A DNA stretch of 64,000 nucleotides, taken from positions 1 through 64,000 of the forward strand of contig NZ_ADFP01000135.1 in assembly GCF_000177335.1 (NCBI RefSeq), given 5' to 3'. Under the pieces are notes generated by a model. That model ran no database searches and had not been told where the DNA came from. It was given only the letters and a program-made list of their open reading frames with translations. This document shows, piece by piece, positions 16,622 through 24,456 of this stretch. Within the stretch, counting starts at the first letter, position 1, and every line of letters begins with the position of its first letter. The translations under genes were made by a program, and so were the position numbers. The DNA is from Pyramidobacter piscolens W5455. Its GTDB lineage: Bacteria; Synergistota; Synergistia; Synergistales; Dethiosulfovibrionaceae.

Positions 16622-16766
16622 TAAAAAGCATTAACAGAGTTTGCAGGGCGCTGCGAGGGAGATTCACAAAGCGGGCTGCGCAGACCGCGCAGCGGTCGAG
16701 GTAGTCCTGAGCGACTGAACTTCCTCGCAGCGCCCTTGCGTTCATCCTTTTAATTGAGAAATAGTA
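16609..16766 (+). repeat. 158-bp inverted-repeat element, copy 1
   Basis: Bounded by imperfect terminal inverted repeats (TACTATTTCTTGAT... and ...ATTGAGAAATAGTA). Left arm 16609-16661, core 16662-16719, right arm 16720-16766. The arms pair over GGGCGCTGCGAGG, so the whole can fold as a long hairpin. TA at both ends suits a Tc/mariner (IS630)-type MITE target. Its core is inverted relative to the copy at 40596. No transposase is encoded. Confidence 0.88.
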
Positions 16767-16808
16767 TAAGAATGATTGGAAATGAACGATGAAACAAATC
16801 AATGTCCG

Positions 16809-16878
16809 CAAAGATCAGTAGCAAGAGCGGGACTTTCACCGGTTCGGGTGAAAGTCCCGCTCTTGCTACTGATCTTTG
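16809..16878 (-). terminator. 32-bp perfect hairpin over the stop codon of a small gene
   Basis: 16809-16840 and 16847-16878 are exact reverse complements with a 6-base loop (GGTTCG). The arm includes the last three sense codons and the stop of the minus-strand gene at 16866. No T run follows on either strand, so it is not a textbook Rho-independent terminator; transcript end protection or processing is possible. Confidence 0.6.
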
Positions 16879-17117
16879 TGTCGATAGGGCAGAATGTCGG
16901 TGCGGTAGAAGCCCCACAGGCGTTCCATCGCCTTTTCGGGGGTGAAGAAGTTTTCTTCGAGGATGTGCGCCCAGGCTTTGTCGCTGACGCCGTCGACGTA
17001 ATCCAAGAACGCGGGGTCGTTTTTCGAGCGCGCCAGTTCAAGTGTCTCCTGGCGGAGAACTTTCCAGTCTTTGAGATCGTCGTTGGCGTTGTAACCGGTT
17101 TCACCGTAGCAACTCAT
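16866..17117 (-). CDS. Small conserved-looking protein behind nfnB (83 aa)
   Basis: Product MSCYGETGYNANDDLKDWKV followed by an Ala/Leu/Glu-rich helix region and WGFYRTDILPYRHKDQ. No family recognised. AGGAG precedes the ATG, and it follows nfnB on the same strand by 72 bp, so it is probably the third gene of that transcript. Its stop codon lies inside a 32-bp perfect hairpin. Soluble, mildly acidic, no signal peptide. Confidence 0.65.
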   Translation of the reverse strand: MSCYGETGYNANDDLKDWKVLRQETLELARSKNDPAFLDYVDGVSDKAWAHILEENFFTPEKAMERLWGFYRTDILPYRHKDQ

Positions 17118-17189
17118 GGAATCGGCTCCTTTGCAGAGAAAAACAGCGAGGGCGCGGAAAGCGCTCTCGCTGCACGGGACGGGGAAAAA

Positions 17190-18632
17190 TTACTTCGCAG
17201 CTTTGGCGGTCAGGTATTCGTCGATCGCCCTGGCGGCCGTCTTGCCGGCACCCATGGCGAGGATGACGGTGGCCGCGCCGGTGACGATGTCGCCGCCGGC
17301 GTAGACGCCCTCGATGGAGGTGGCGCCGCCGGTTTCTTCGTTGGCTTCGATGTAGCCGCGCTTGTTGGTCTTCAGCTCGGGCCAGGCGTTCAGCAGCACT
17401 TTGTTGGAGCTCTGGCCGATGGCTTCGATCACGGTGTCGATCTCGAGCGTGAACTCGCTGCCCTCAATCGGTTTGGGGCTTCTGCGGCCGGAAGCGTCGG
17501 GCTCGCCCAGCTCCATGCGCTGGCACTTGACGCCGACCAGCTTGCCCATCTCGTTTTTGTCGTCGCCGCTGTAGGCGATATACTCCGTCGGAGCGGTGAG
17601 GAACTCGAACTTGACGCCTTCTTCGACGGCGTGGTGATATTCTTCGATACGGGCGGGCAGTTCGTCCACGGAGCGGCGATAGAGCACGGTGACGCTCTCG
17701 GCGCCAAGGCGCAGGGCCGAACGGGCGGCGTCCATGGCGACGTTGCCGCCGCCGATGACGGCCACGTGCCTGGACTTCTTGGCGGGCGTGTCGTAGGCGG
17801 GGAATTCGTAACCGTGCATCAGGTTGATGCGGGTCAGATATTCACTGGCGGAGAAGACGCCGTTCAGGTTGGTACCGGGCGTGCCGGCGAACTTGGGCGT
17901 GCCGGCGCCGGTGGCGATGTAGACGGCGTCGAAATTCTTCTGGATCTCGTCGACGGTGACGGTGCGGCTGGCGACGACGTTGACTTCGATGTCGACACCG
18001 AGCGCCCGGATGTTGTCGATCTCGTGCTGCACGATCGCTTTTGGCAGACGGAACTCGGGGATGCCGTACATCAGAACACCGCCGGGCAGGTGCAGGGCTT
18101 CGAAAATGGTGACCTTGTAACCAAGCTTGGCCAGATCGCCGGCCACGGTGAGGCTGGAGGGGCCGGAACCGATGACAGCCACTTTGCCTTTGCCATTGTA
18201 GGGAACGGGAGTGGGCTTGACGGCCGGTTGCGAGGCCTTCCAGTCGGCGGCGAAACGCTCAAGTTTACCAATGGCGACGGGCTCGTTGTTCAGGCCCGTA
18301 GAGCGGTCCTTCATGCGCCCTACGGTGCAGACGCCTTCGCACTGCTTTTCCTGAGGGCAGACGCGGCCGCAGACGGCGGGCAGAGCGGTGGACTGGCTGA
18401 GAATGTCGAAAGACTTCTCGAAATCACCTTCCTTGATGGCGGCGATAAAATCGGGAATACGAATGGCGACGGGACAGCCCTTAATGCAGGGGGCGTTCTT
18501 GCAGTGCAGGCAGCGCGCGGCTTCCTGCATCGCCTCTTCGGGAGTGTAGCCGAGGCAGACTTCTTTGAAGTTATGGGCGCGGACCTTTGGATCCTGCTCG
18601 GATATAGGGGTCTTTTTCGGAGAAATGGCCAT
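17190..18632 (-). CDS. nfnB: NfnB: NADPH-binding subunit of ferredoxin:NADP transhydrogenase
   Basis: Large subunit of the electron-bifurcating NADH-dependent reduced ferredoxin:NADP+ oxidoreductase, homologous to the glutamate synthase small subunit. It shows an N-terminal Cys-rich domain for two [4Fe-4S] clusters (CLHCKNAPCIKGCP and CGRVCPQEKQCEG), an FAD motif VIGSGPSSLTVAGDLAKLGY and an NADP motif VIGGGNVAMDAARSALRLG. I chose ATG 18632 (MAISPKKTP, 480 residues) over an upstream extension overlapping nfnA. The preceding nfnA gene, two bases away, argues against plain glutamate synthase. Confidence 0.9.
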   Translation of the reverse strand: MAISPKKTPISEQDPKVRAHNFKEVCLGYTPEEAMQEAARCLHCKNAPCIKGCPVAIRIPDFIAAIKEGDFEKSFDILSQSTALPAVCGRVCPQEKQCEGVCTVGRMKDRSTGLNNEPVAIGKLERFAADWKASQPAVKPTPVPYNGKGKVAVIGSGPSSLTVAGDLAKLGYKVTIFEALHLPGGVLMYGIPEFRLPKAIVQHEIDNIRALGVDIEVNVVASRTVTVDEIQKNFDAVYIATGAGTPKFAGTPGTNLNGVFSASEYLTRINLMHGYEFPAYDTPAKKSRHVAVIGGGNVAMDAARSALRLGAESVTVLYRRSVDELPARIEEYHHAVEEGVKFEFLTAPTEYIAYSGDDKNEMGKLVGVKCQRMELGEPDASGRRSPKPIEGSEFTLEIDTVIEAIGQSSNKVLLNAWPELKTNKRGYIEANEETGGATSIEGVYAGGDIVTGAATVILAMGAGKTAARAIDEYLTAKAAK

Positions 18633-18633
18633 G

Positions 18634-19467
18634 TTATTCACCAACCTCGCTTTTGTACTTTTCGAGAGAGATTTTCTCTTCATCCTTGTACTGGCGCAGA
18701 CGGGTCATGAATTCGTTCCAGTTTACGCCCCAGCCGTCGAACTCGGGGCCGTCGACGCAGGCGAAACGGATCTTGTCGTTGACGGTAACGCGGCAGCCGC
18801 CGCACATGCCCGTGCCGTCGATCATAATGGGATTGAGCGAGACCCAGCAGGGGATCTGCAGTTCCTTCGCCTTCAGAGAAGCGAACTTCATCATGATGGA
18901 AGGTCCGATAGCCCAGCAGTAGTCGATCTTTTCACCGCGCTGCGCGAGCATGTCCATGGCCGTGGTGACGACGCCCTTGACGCCGTAGGAACCGTCGTCG
19001 GTGGTGACGATCAGTTCGTCGGAATACTTGGCGCACTCGTCCATCATGATGACGAGGTCCTTGGTGCGTCCGCCGAGGATGGTGATAACTTTGTTGCCGG
19101 CTTCCTTCAAAGCCTTGATGATGGGGAACAGCGCCGCGATGCCGACGCCGCCGCCGATCATGAGAACCGTGCCGTACTTCTTGACTTCGCTGGGCGTGCC
19201 CAGAGGCCCGAGGATGTCGTGGATGCAGTCGCCCTCGTTGAGCTTGCCAAGCGCCGTGGTGGTTTTGCCGACGGTCTGGAAGATCATGCGGATGCGGCCG
19301 CCTTCGCGGTCGTACTCGGCAACAGTCAAAGGAATACGTTCCCCCGTCTCGTTCACGCGCAGGACGCAGAACTGCCCGGCGTGTCCGTTGCGAGCGATCT
19401 GCGGCGCGTCGATCCAGATGTCGAACTCGTTGGCCGCAAAGGCGCTCTTGGAAAGAATCTTGAACAT
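18634..19467 (-). CDS. nfnA: NfnA: FAD/[2Fe-2S] subunit of ferredoxin:NADP transhydrogenase
   Basis: 277 residues of the dihydroorotate dehydrogenase B electron-transfer type: FAD-binding QFCVLRVNETGERIPLT, NAD-binding MIGGGVGIAALFPIIKAL, and C-terminal [2Fe-2S] ligands in DGTGMCGGCRVTV and RFACVDGPEFDG. With NfnB it couples NADH, reduced ferredoxin and NADP+ in the cytoplasm, fitting the ferredoxin made by the kor enzyme. A GGGGGA ribosome site lies before the ATG. It starts the nfnA-nfnB-small gene unit. Confidence 0.9.
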   Translation of the reverse strand: MFKILSKSAFAANEFDIWIDAPQIARNGHAGQFCVLRVNETGERIPLTVAEYDREGGRIRMIFQTVGKTTTALGKLNEGDCIHDILGPLGTPSEVKKYGTVLMIGGGVGIAALFPIIKALKEAGNKVITILGGRTKDLVIMMDECAKYSDELIVTTDDGSYGVKGVVTTAMDMLAQRGEKIDYCWAIGPSIMMKFASLKAKELQIPCWVSLNPIMIDGTGMCGGCRVTVNDKIRFACVDGPEFDGWGVNWNEFMTRLRQYKDEEKISLEKYKSEVGE

Positions 19468-19778
19468 GTAATGTCCCCCTATCGATATAAATATTCAAGA
19501 TGGCTTCAGGAATTTCCCTATGGCTGAAACAGGCCGGAATGTGTAAAATAAACGTACGTACTCCGTGTCAGACCTGAAACAGTTATTCCCTTGTGAAAGA
19601 TTATACAACGGCAGTTACGTTTTACAAGCGGGGCGAAAGCGAAATACAATTCCTCATTATGCTAAAAAACACAGCAAAAGATCAGAAGTGTCGCATTTTG
19701 TGAGAAAAAAGAGACATCTTTTTAACGTCTCCATGACGGCGGATTGCTCTCTACATTCGCGAGAGGAAGGACAGAGTC
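19468..19778. other. Divergent intergenic region nfnA / pgi
   Basis: About 310 bp without a gene, AT-richer than its surroundings. It must contain promoters for both directions. GAGAC...GTCTC (about 19710-19728) is a short inverted repeat before pgi. I see no clear riboswitch or paired -35/-10 boxes. Confidence 0.4.
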
Positions 19779-21116
19779 ATGCTGAAAATTCGTCTTACCG
19801 AGGCACAAAGGGTCGGAAACGAGCTGCCGGATTTCAAGGCGGGGCTCGAAACCGCGTGGAAAACGCTTCTTGACGGCGCCTGTCGGGAGAAAAACGGTTA
19901 CGGCTGGATGAACCTGCCCGAGCGGGATATTTCCGCGCTGAAGGAGATGGGGCGCGAGCTGGCGCAGTTCGGGCAGATCGTGCTGATCGGCATAGGCGGC
20001 TCGGCTCTGGGCATGCAGATGCTGATGAACGCTTTTTGCGATCCGCTGTATCCTTTTTCCGGAAAAAGCGGGCAGCCGCAGCTTTTTGTCGCCGATAACG
20101 CCGACGCCCGCAGCAACGAGGCGATCTGGGCGCAGCTCGAGCCGCGGCGCGCGGCGCTGCTGGTTGTCAGCAAGTCGGGCCGCACGCTGGAAACGCTGAG
20201 CAACTTTTTGTTTTTCAGGGAGAAGTTGTCGGCGGCGCTCGGCGCGGACGTGGAGAAGCACATCTTCGCCGTGACGGATCCGGCGAAAGGATTCCTTCGC
20301 GCCTATGCGGCCGAGAAAAAAACGCGCTGCCTCGATTTTCCCGCGGACACGGGCGGGCGTTATTCGGTGCTGTCCGCCTGCGGGCTGGCGGCCGCCGGCG
20401 CGCTGGGCATCGACACGGAGCGGCTGCTGGACGGCGCGGCGGCGATGAAAAAAGCGCTGCTGGCGGACACTCCCGGCGGCGCGGCGACGGCGATCGCCCG
20501 GGAAGTGCTGCGCGGCGAAGCGGCCGGCCGCAGCGTGACGGTGTTCTGGGCCTACGGCGACCGGCTCAAGTCGGTGAGCGAGTGGTTCGCACAGCTCTGG
20601 GGCGAAAGCCTCGGCAAAAACGGCCGCGGCCTGACGCCGCAGGCGGCGCTGGGCTCCATCGACCAGCACTCGCAGCTGCAGCTCTACACCTCGGGGCCGG
20701 ACGACAAGTTCTTTTTCTTCCTCAGCGAAAAGCCCGGCGAGAAAGGACGCCTGACGATCCCGGCGGAGAAGCTTTTCGAAGAGGCTCGCTACCTCGACGG
20801 CGTGCCGCAGGAGCGCGTTTTGGACTGCGAGCGCCGCGGCGTCGTCGCTTCTCTGAAACGTCACGGGCTGCCGCTGTGCGAGATCGAGCTGGAGCGGGCG
20901 GACGAGTTCTGCCTGGGCTGCCTGATCTTCCTGCTCGAAACGGTGACGGCGCTGGTCGGCCTGGCGCTCGGCGTCGATCCCTTCGATCAGCCCGGCGTGG
21001 AAGAAGGAAAGAATTACGCTCTGGCACTGTGCGGCAGCGCGGATTACGCCACGTACCTGAAAACGCTCGAAGACATCGAAGCCGGCTCGACGAGCGCGGT
21101 CTTTTCGATCGAGTGA
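19779..21116 (+). CDS. pgi: Glucose-6-phosphate isomerase
   Basis: Interconverts glucose-6-phosphate and fructose-6-phosphate. The phosphate loop IGIGGSALGMQMLMNAF, VVSKSGRTLETLSNFLFFRE (SIS-domain substrate site) and the C-terminal segment with SIDQHSQLQLY are visible. At 445 residues it belongs to the shorter bacterial class. GAGGAAGGA precedes the ATG. It is convergent with the TtcA-like gene, with a long hairpin between. Confidence 0.93.
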   Translation: MLKIRLTEAQRVGNELPDFKAGLETAWKTLLDGACREKNGYGWMNLPERDISALKEMGRELAQFGQIVLIGIGGSALGMQMLMNAFCDPLYPFSGKSGQPQLFVADNADARSNEAIWAQLEPRRAALLVVSKSGRTLETLSNFLFFREKLSAALGADVEKHIFAVTDPAKGFLRAYAAEKKTRCLDFPADTGGRYSVLSACGLAAAGALGIDTERLLDGAAAMKKALLADTPGGAATAIAREVLRGEAAGRSVTVFWAYGDRLKSVSEWFAQLWGESLGKNGRGLTPQAALGSIDQHSQLQLYTSGPDDKFFFFLSEKPGEKGRLTIPAEKLFEEARYLDGVPQERVLDCERRGVVASLKRHGLPLCEIELERADEFCLGCLIFLLETVTALVGLALGVDPFDQPGVEEGKNYALALCGSADYATYLKTLEDIEAGSTSAVFSIE

Positions 21117-21130
21117 CATTATCCATAATT

Positions 21131-21172
21131 GCAGACGGACCGCCGGAAAATTCTTTCCGGCGGTCCGTCTGC
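21131..21172. terminator. Hairpin between convergent pgi and TtcA-like genes
   Basis: A 19-bp perfect stem with loop ATTC. There is no T run on either side, so termination strength is uncertain. Confidence 0.65.
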
Positions 21173-21187
21173 TGCTGTTGACAGTTG

Positions 21188-22015
21188 TTAAAAATCCAAC
21201 AGCTGTCGCGAATCCGAAACGGGACGGTCCGACTCGTACACGCCCGCGTAGAGCCGCGGCGTCGCCGTCCAGTGGTCGGCGGGGGCGTGGTGTTCCAGCG
21301 CGTGGAGGATGCTCTGCTTGAGGTCCGGGAAGCGCGGCTTGAGCTCGGCGATCAGCGATTTGGTGCGCGAGCGCTCGGTGTCGGCTCCGTACTTGCAGCA
21401 GTGCTGGAAGGTGGCGACGCCGAGGCGGTTCAGCTCGTTCCGGATCTGGAATTCGCTGAGATAGATCATGGGGCGGATCAGCCACATCTTGGCGCGGTCG
21501 TGCCAGAGTTTGGGCTGGAAGCTGCGGAAGCGTCCGTTGCGCAGCAAATTCATCAGGCCGGTTTCGACGACGTCGTCGAGATTGTGCCCGAGCGCCAGCT
21601 TGTTGCAGCCGGCCTTTTGGGCGGCGGCGTTGAGGATGCCGCGGCGCAGGTTGGCGCAGAGGCTGCAGGGCGATTCTTCCCGCTTGACGTCGAGGATGTG
21701 TTCGATCGCGTAGGGGATCACGTGCAGAGGCACTTCCAGCGCGTCGCAGAGATTTTGCAACGGCGCGGGGTCCCATGCGCCGTTGGTCATGTCGACGCTG
21801 AAAGCCTGCAGGTCGTATTTGACCGGGCTGTAGGTCTTGATGAATTTGAGGATGTGGAGCAGCAGCAGGCTGTCCTTGCCGCCGGAAACGCCGACGGCGA
21901 TGCGGTCGCCGGGCGTGATCATGTCGTACCGGTAAATGGCTCTTCCCGTCAGCCGGCGGATTTTCGCGCTGATCCGCAGCGATCCGGAGCAACCTTTTCC
22001 TTTGATTTCGTCCAT
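21188..22015 (-). CDS. TtcA/TtuA-family tRNA thiolation ATPase
   Basis: 275-residue PP-loop enzyme that adenylates a tRNA base and inserts sulfur (2-thiocytidine type). The PP-loop GVSGGKDSLLLLHILK is near residue 42. ESPCSLCANLRRG provides a C-x-x-C pair and FQHCCKYG further Cys ligands for a [4Fe-4S] cluster; the GHNLDDVVET motif is typical. TtcA is favoured by CSLC. The exact tRNA position cannot be read from sequence. Confidence 0.85.
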   Translation of the reverse strand: MDEIKGKGCSGSLRISAKIRRLTGRAIYRYDMITPGDRIAVGVSGGKDSLLLLHILKFIKTYSPVKYDLQAFSVDMTNGAWDPAPLQNLCDALEVPLHVIPYAIEHILDVKREESPCSLCANLRRGILNAAAQKAGCNKLALGHNLDDVVETGLMNLLRNGRFRSFQPKLWHDRAKMWLIRPMIYLSEFQIRNELNRLGVATFQHCCKYGADTERSRTKSLIAELKPRFPDLKQSILHALEHHAPADHWTATPRLYAGVYESDRPVSDSRQLLDF

Positions 22016-22137
22016 GGAAACTCTCCCCCTTGTGCAGGCCAGAAAATTCTAGCATATATTTTTTGATTTTTCCCGTCGGAGTTGATATGTGTGCTAAAAT
22101 TGCTACGATGTAGAGTCCATTCCTGTAGGGGGATATT

Positions 22138-22746
22138 ATGAGATTTTTGATCGATGGAACTGAGTGGTCCTTTCCGCATATGGAATCGCTGTCGCGAGAG
22201 GAACAGCTCGAGGCGCTGCGTGAAAAGGTATCCGCCGAAGGGCGCGTGATCGTCGACATGCTTTCGGACGGCGAATCGCTGGATGACGGAGATTTGCTGA
22301 CGGTCCCGGACGGCATCGATGTGGACGTCCTGACCAACTCGCCCTGGGGGCTGGGAGTCGAGCTCCTTGAAGAGATCAAAAATTCCCTGCTCGAAGTCTT
22401 CAAAGGATTGCAGGGGATTCTCGACGGCACCGAAGCGTTCGAGCTTTCTATGCTGGATGGGATCTACGCTTCGCTGGACTGGATCGGCGAGGTGTCGGAC
22501 GGCTTCCGCGACGCGTATCCCGAGTACGAGGGCGCGCTTCCCGACGCCGCGCCGCTGCGTCGGGGCGTGGAAACTTTTCAGGATCTTATGGTCGACGGCC
22601 GTTTTGCGGAAGCTCAGGCCTGGCATGAGAATGAATGGAAGCGCGGGGTTCTGCCGCCCTTTCTGGACGATTTGAAACAGCTTCACGACTGGTTCGAGTC
22701 GGAAGATGCCAGAGATTCCGAGACGCCGGGGGAGGACAAAAAATGA
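22138..22746 (+). CDS. Acidic hypothetical protein (202 aa)
   Basis: No family recognised. Very rich in Glu, Asp and Leu, with likely amphipathic helices (SREEQLEALREKVSAEG, LLEEIKNSLLEVFKGLQGIL); no signal peptide or membrane segment. TAGGGGG precedes ATG 22138. It overlaps the next gene by ATGA, so it is co-translated with the flippase-like membrane protein and may act with it. Confident as a real gene; function unknown. Confidence 0.75.
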   Translation: MRFLIDGTEWSFPHMESLSREEQLEALREKVSAEGRVIVDMLSDGESLDDGDLLTVPDGIDVDVLTNSPWGLGVELLEEIKNSLLEVFKGLQGILDGTEAFELSMLDGIYASLDWIGEVSDGFRDAYPEYEGALPDAAPLRRGVETFQDLMVDGRFAEAQAWHENEWKRGVLPPFLDDLKQLHDWFESEDARDSETPGEDKK

Positions 22747-23810
22747 GTTTGCGAAAAGGTCTGGCGATCTTTCTGTTCCTGACGCTGGGCGTCGGCGCTC
22801 TGATCATCTGCGTCAGCGTGGACAAGCACGCGCTTCACGCGTTTATGCACATGAGGAAGATCAACATCCTGTACGTGCTGATGCTGGTCTTTCTGGCCTG
22901 GAGCTGCGACGCTTCGCGTTTTTGCCTGACGGCGCGGGCCATGGGCTATAAGATCCGTTTTGTCCGCGGGCTGGTGCTGACCTGGCTGCACTATTTCGGC
23001 TGCGCGCTGACGCCCATGCAGGTCGGCGGCGGCCCGTTCCAGGTCTACGTGCTGTACAGGTCGGGCGTGCCGGTCGGCTCGGGCATCGCCATTACGCTGA
23101 TCCGTACGCTGTTCAGCACCTTTCTGCTGAGCATCGCGGCGCCGGTAGCTTTTCTGACGGTGCCGCAGCTGGCGGCCGGCGGCGTGCTGGTCAAGGGCGT
23201 GTTCTTTTACGTGGGGATCCTGTCGGTGGTCATGTGGGTCGTTTTTATCCTCAGCATCCTCAAGGCCGGCGTGATCAAGCGCTTTTGCTGCGCCATGTTC
23301 CTCTGGCTGAAGAAGTTCAAATGGTTCAGCCGGCTCCGCGTGCTGCGCGCTTACCGCGTCACCTGTTCCGAGATCGACAGCTATTCCGAAAACGTGAAGC
23401 GCATGGTCGGCCCCGGGCTGCCGTATTTCCTCGGCGCGTTTCTGCTCTCCATCTGTCATCTGGTGGCGCTGTTCTCCGTGCTGCCGCTGCTGATGCACGC
23501 GGTGAGGCTGCCGGTCCATTATCTGCACGCCGTGCTGGCTCAGGCCATGTTCATGTTCATCCTCTACTTCATCCCCACGCCCGGCGCCAGCGGCGTGGCC
23601 GAGGGCGGCGGCGCCGCGATCTTCAGCCTGCTGATGCCGGAGAACATGGCGGGGATCATGGCCGTCATCTGCCGTTTCTTCACGGAATACCTGGCCATCT
23701 TCATGGGCTGTATCGTCGCCATCCGCATGATCGGCTGGGGCACGGCGGAAAAGATCATCAGCGGTTCGGGTGACGAACTGATCGAAGAGGAGCAAAAAGA
23801 TGGAGAATAA
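22743..23810 (+). CDS. LPG synthase/flippase-like integral membrane protein
   Basis: 355 residues with about eight hydrophobic segments, matching the UPF0104 / lysylphosphatidylglycerol-synthase membrane domain (AglD-like). Hallmarks: CALTPMQVGGGPFQVYVLYR near residue 85 and FIPTPGASGVAEGGGAAIF near residue 275. It lacks the soluble aminoacyl-transfer domain of MprF, so lipid translocation or glycolipid handling is more likely (inference). Start ATG 22743 overlaps the upstream stop; its end overlaps the ICMT-like gene by 11 bp. Confidence 0.85.
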   Translation: MSLRKGLAIFLFLTLGVGALIICVSVDKHALHAFMHMRKINILYVLMLVFLAWSCDASRFCLTARAMGYKIRFVRGLVLTWLHYFGCALTPMQVGGGPFQVYVLYRSGVPVGSGIAITLIRTLFSTFLLSIAAPVAFLTVPQLAAGGVLVKGVFFYVGILSVVMWVVFILSILKAGVIKRFCCAMFLWLKKFKWFSRLRVLRAYRVTCSEIDSYSENVKRMVGPGLPYFLGAFLLSICHLVALFSVLPLLMHAVRLPVHYLHAVLAQAMFMFILYFIPTPGASGVAEGGGAAIFSLLMPENMAGIMAVICRFFTEYLAIFMGCIVAIRMIGWGTAEKIISGSGDELIEEEQKDGE

Positions 23811-24384
23811 CGCTTTGCAGAAACTTCGCGCCTGGGCGTTCAAACAGCGCGGCGGCATTTGGACGGTGCTGTTTCTGGTGATCCTCGTTCTGGCGCGCCC
23901 GCTGCCGGGGCGCATCGTTCCCGGGCTGATCCTGGTGCTCCTCGGGCAGCTGCTGCGCTTCTGGGGCGTGGGCTGCATCACGCTCTACCGCGGCGAGGAA
24001 GTCAAGGCGCAGCGCTTGGCGACGTGGGGGCCCTACGCGCTGGTCCGCAATCCGCTGTACGTGGCCAACGGTTTGCTGGGGCTGGGCTGGGCGTGGATGT
24101 CGGGCAACGTCCCCACGCTCGTCTTTGCGGCGGCGTTTTACGTGCTCTACGGCGTGCTGATCGTGCCTCATGAAGAGGCGTTCCTGGCGCGGAAGTTCGG
24201 TCGGGAGTACGAGGATTACAAAAAGCGCGTCGGGCGCTTCGTCCCGAAAAACTTTTCCCGCGAAGCGCTGTCCCATGTCGGCGCCGGCGGGTACGACGCC
24301 TCCATCCTGCTGAAAAGCGAGATCCATTCGCTGCTGGTCACGGTCGTCGGCACGGCGCTGATCCTTTCGCGCCTGTGGTGGTGA
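23800..24384 (+). CDS. ICMT/PEMT-like membrane methyltransferase
   Basis: 194 residues with four or five membrane segments. LRFWGVGCITLYRGEEV, GPYALVRNPLYVANGLLGLG, then HEEAFLARKFGREYEDYKKRVGR is the SAM-binding core of isoprenylcysteine carboxyl methyltransferase-like proteins. In bacteria these act on lipids or unknown small molecules. Last of a three-gene unit with the acidic protein and the flippase-like protein, suggesting membrane-lipid modification. Ends at a strong bidirectional terminator. Confidence 0.85.
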   Translation: MENNALQKLRAWAFKQRGGIWTVLFLVILVLARPLPGRIVPGLILVLLGQLLRFWGVGCITLYRGEEVKAQRLATWGPYALVRNPLYVANGLLGLGWAWMSGNVPTLVFAAAFYVLYGVLIVPHEEAFLARKFGREYEDYKKRVGRFVPKNFSREALSHVGAGGYDASILLKSEIHSLLVTVVGTALILSRLWW

Positions 24385-24385
24385 A

Positions 24386-24450
24386 AAAACGGCATACAAA
24401 AAATCAGCGCTCCCGGCACGTCGGGGAGCGCGGATTTTTTGTATGCCGTT
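24386..24450. terminator. Bidirectional terminator, ICMT-like / trpS
   Basis: A long stem from AACGGCATACAAAAAATC to its complement GATTTTTTGTATGCCGTT, with an inner GCGCTCCC/GGGGAGCGC stem. A and T runs serve both strands. Confidence 0.85.
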
Positions 24451-24456
24451 TGCGGC

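Noticed and set aside
16611-16811. Short frames inside the repeat (peptide with SSVAQ-YLD--AVCAARFVNLPRS) in both full copies
   Set aside because: They arise from the repeat core and run into unrelated flanks at each end, with no ribosome site. Half of the differences between copies change the amino acid, so there is no sign of coding selection.
17190-18632. Glutamate synthase small subunit (GltD)
   Set aside because: Sequence alone fits, but the adjacent FAD/[2Fe-2S] subunit and absence of a large GltB subunit favour NfnB.
16776-18710. Plus-strand open frame of about 640 codons opposite nfnB
   Set aside because: NfnB motifs on the minus strand are unmistakable; the plus frame has low-complexity Val/Ala/Gly/Asp content.
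19722-22430. Minus-strand open frame of about 900 codons across pgi
   Set aside because: Opposite pgi and out of frame with the TtcA-like gene; Arg/Gln-rich composition typical of shadows.
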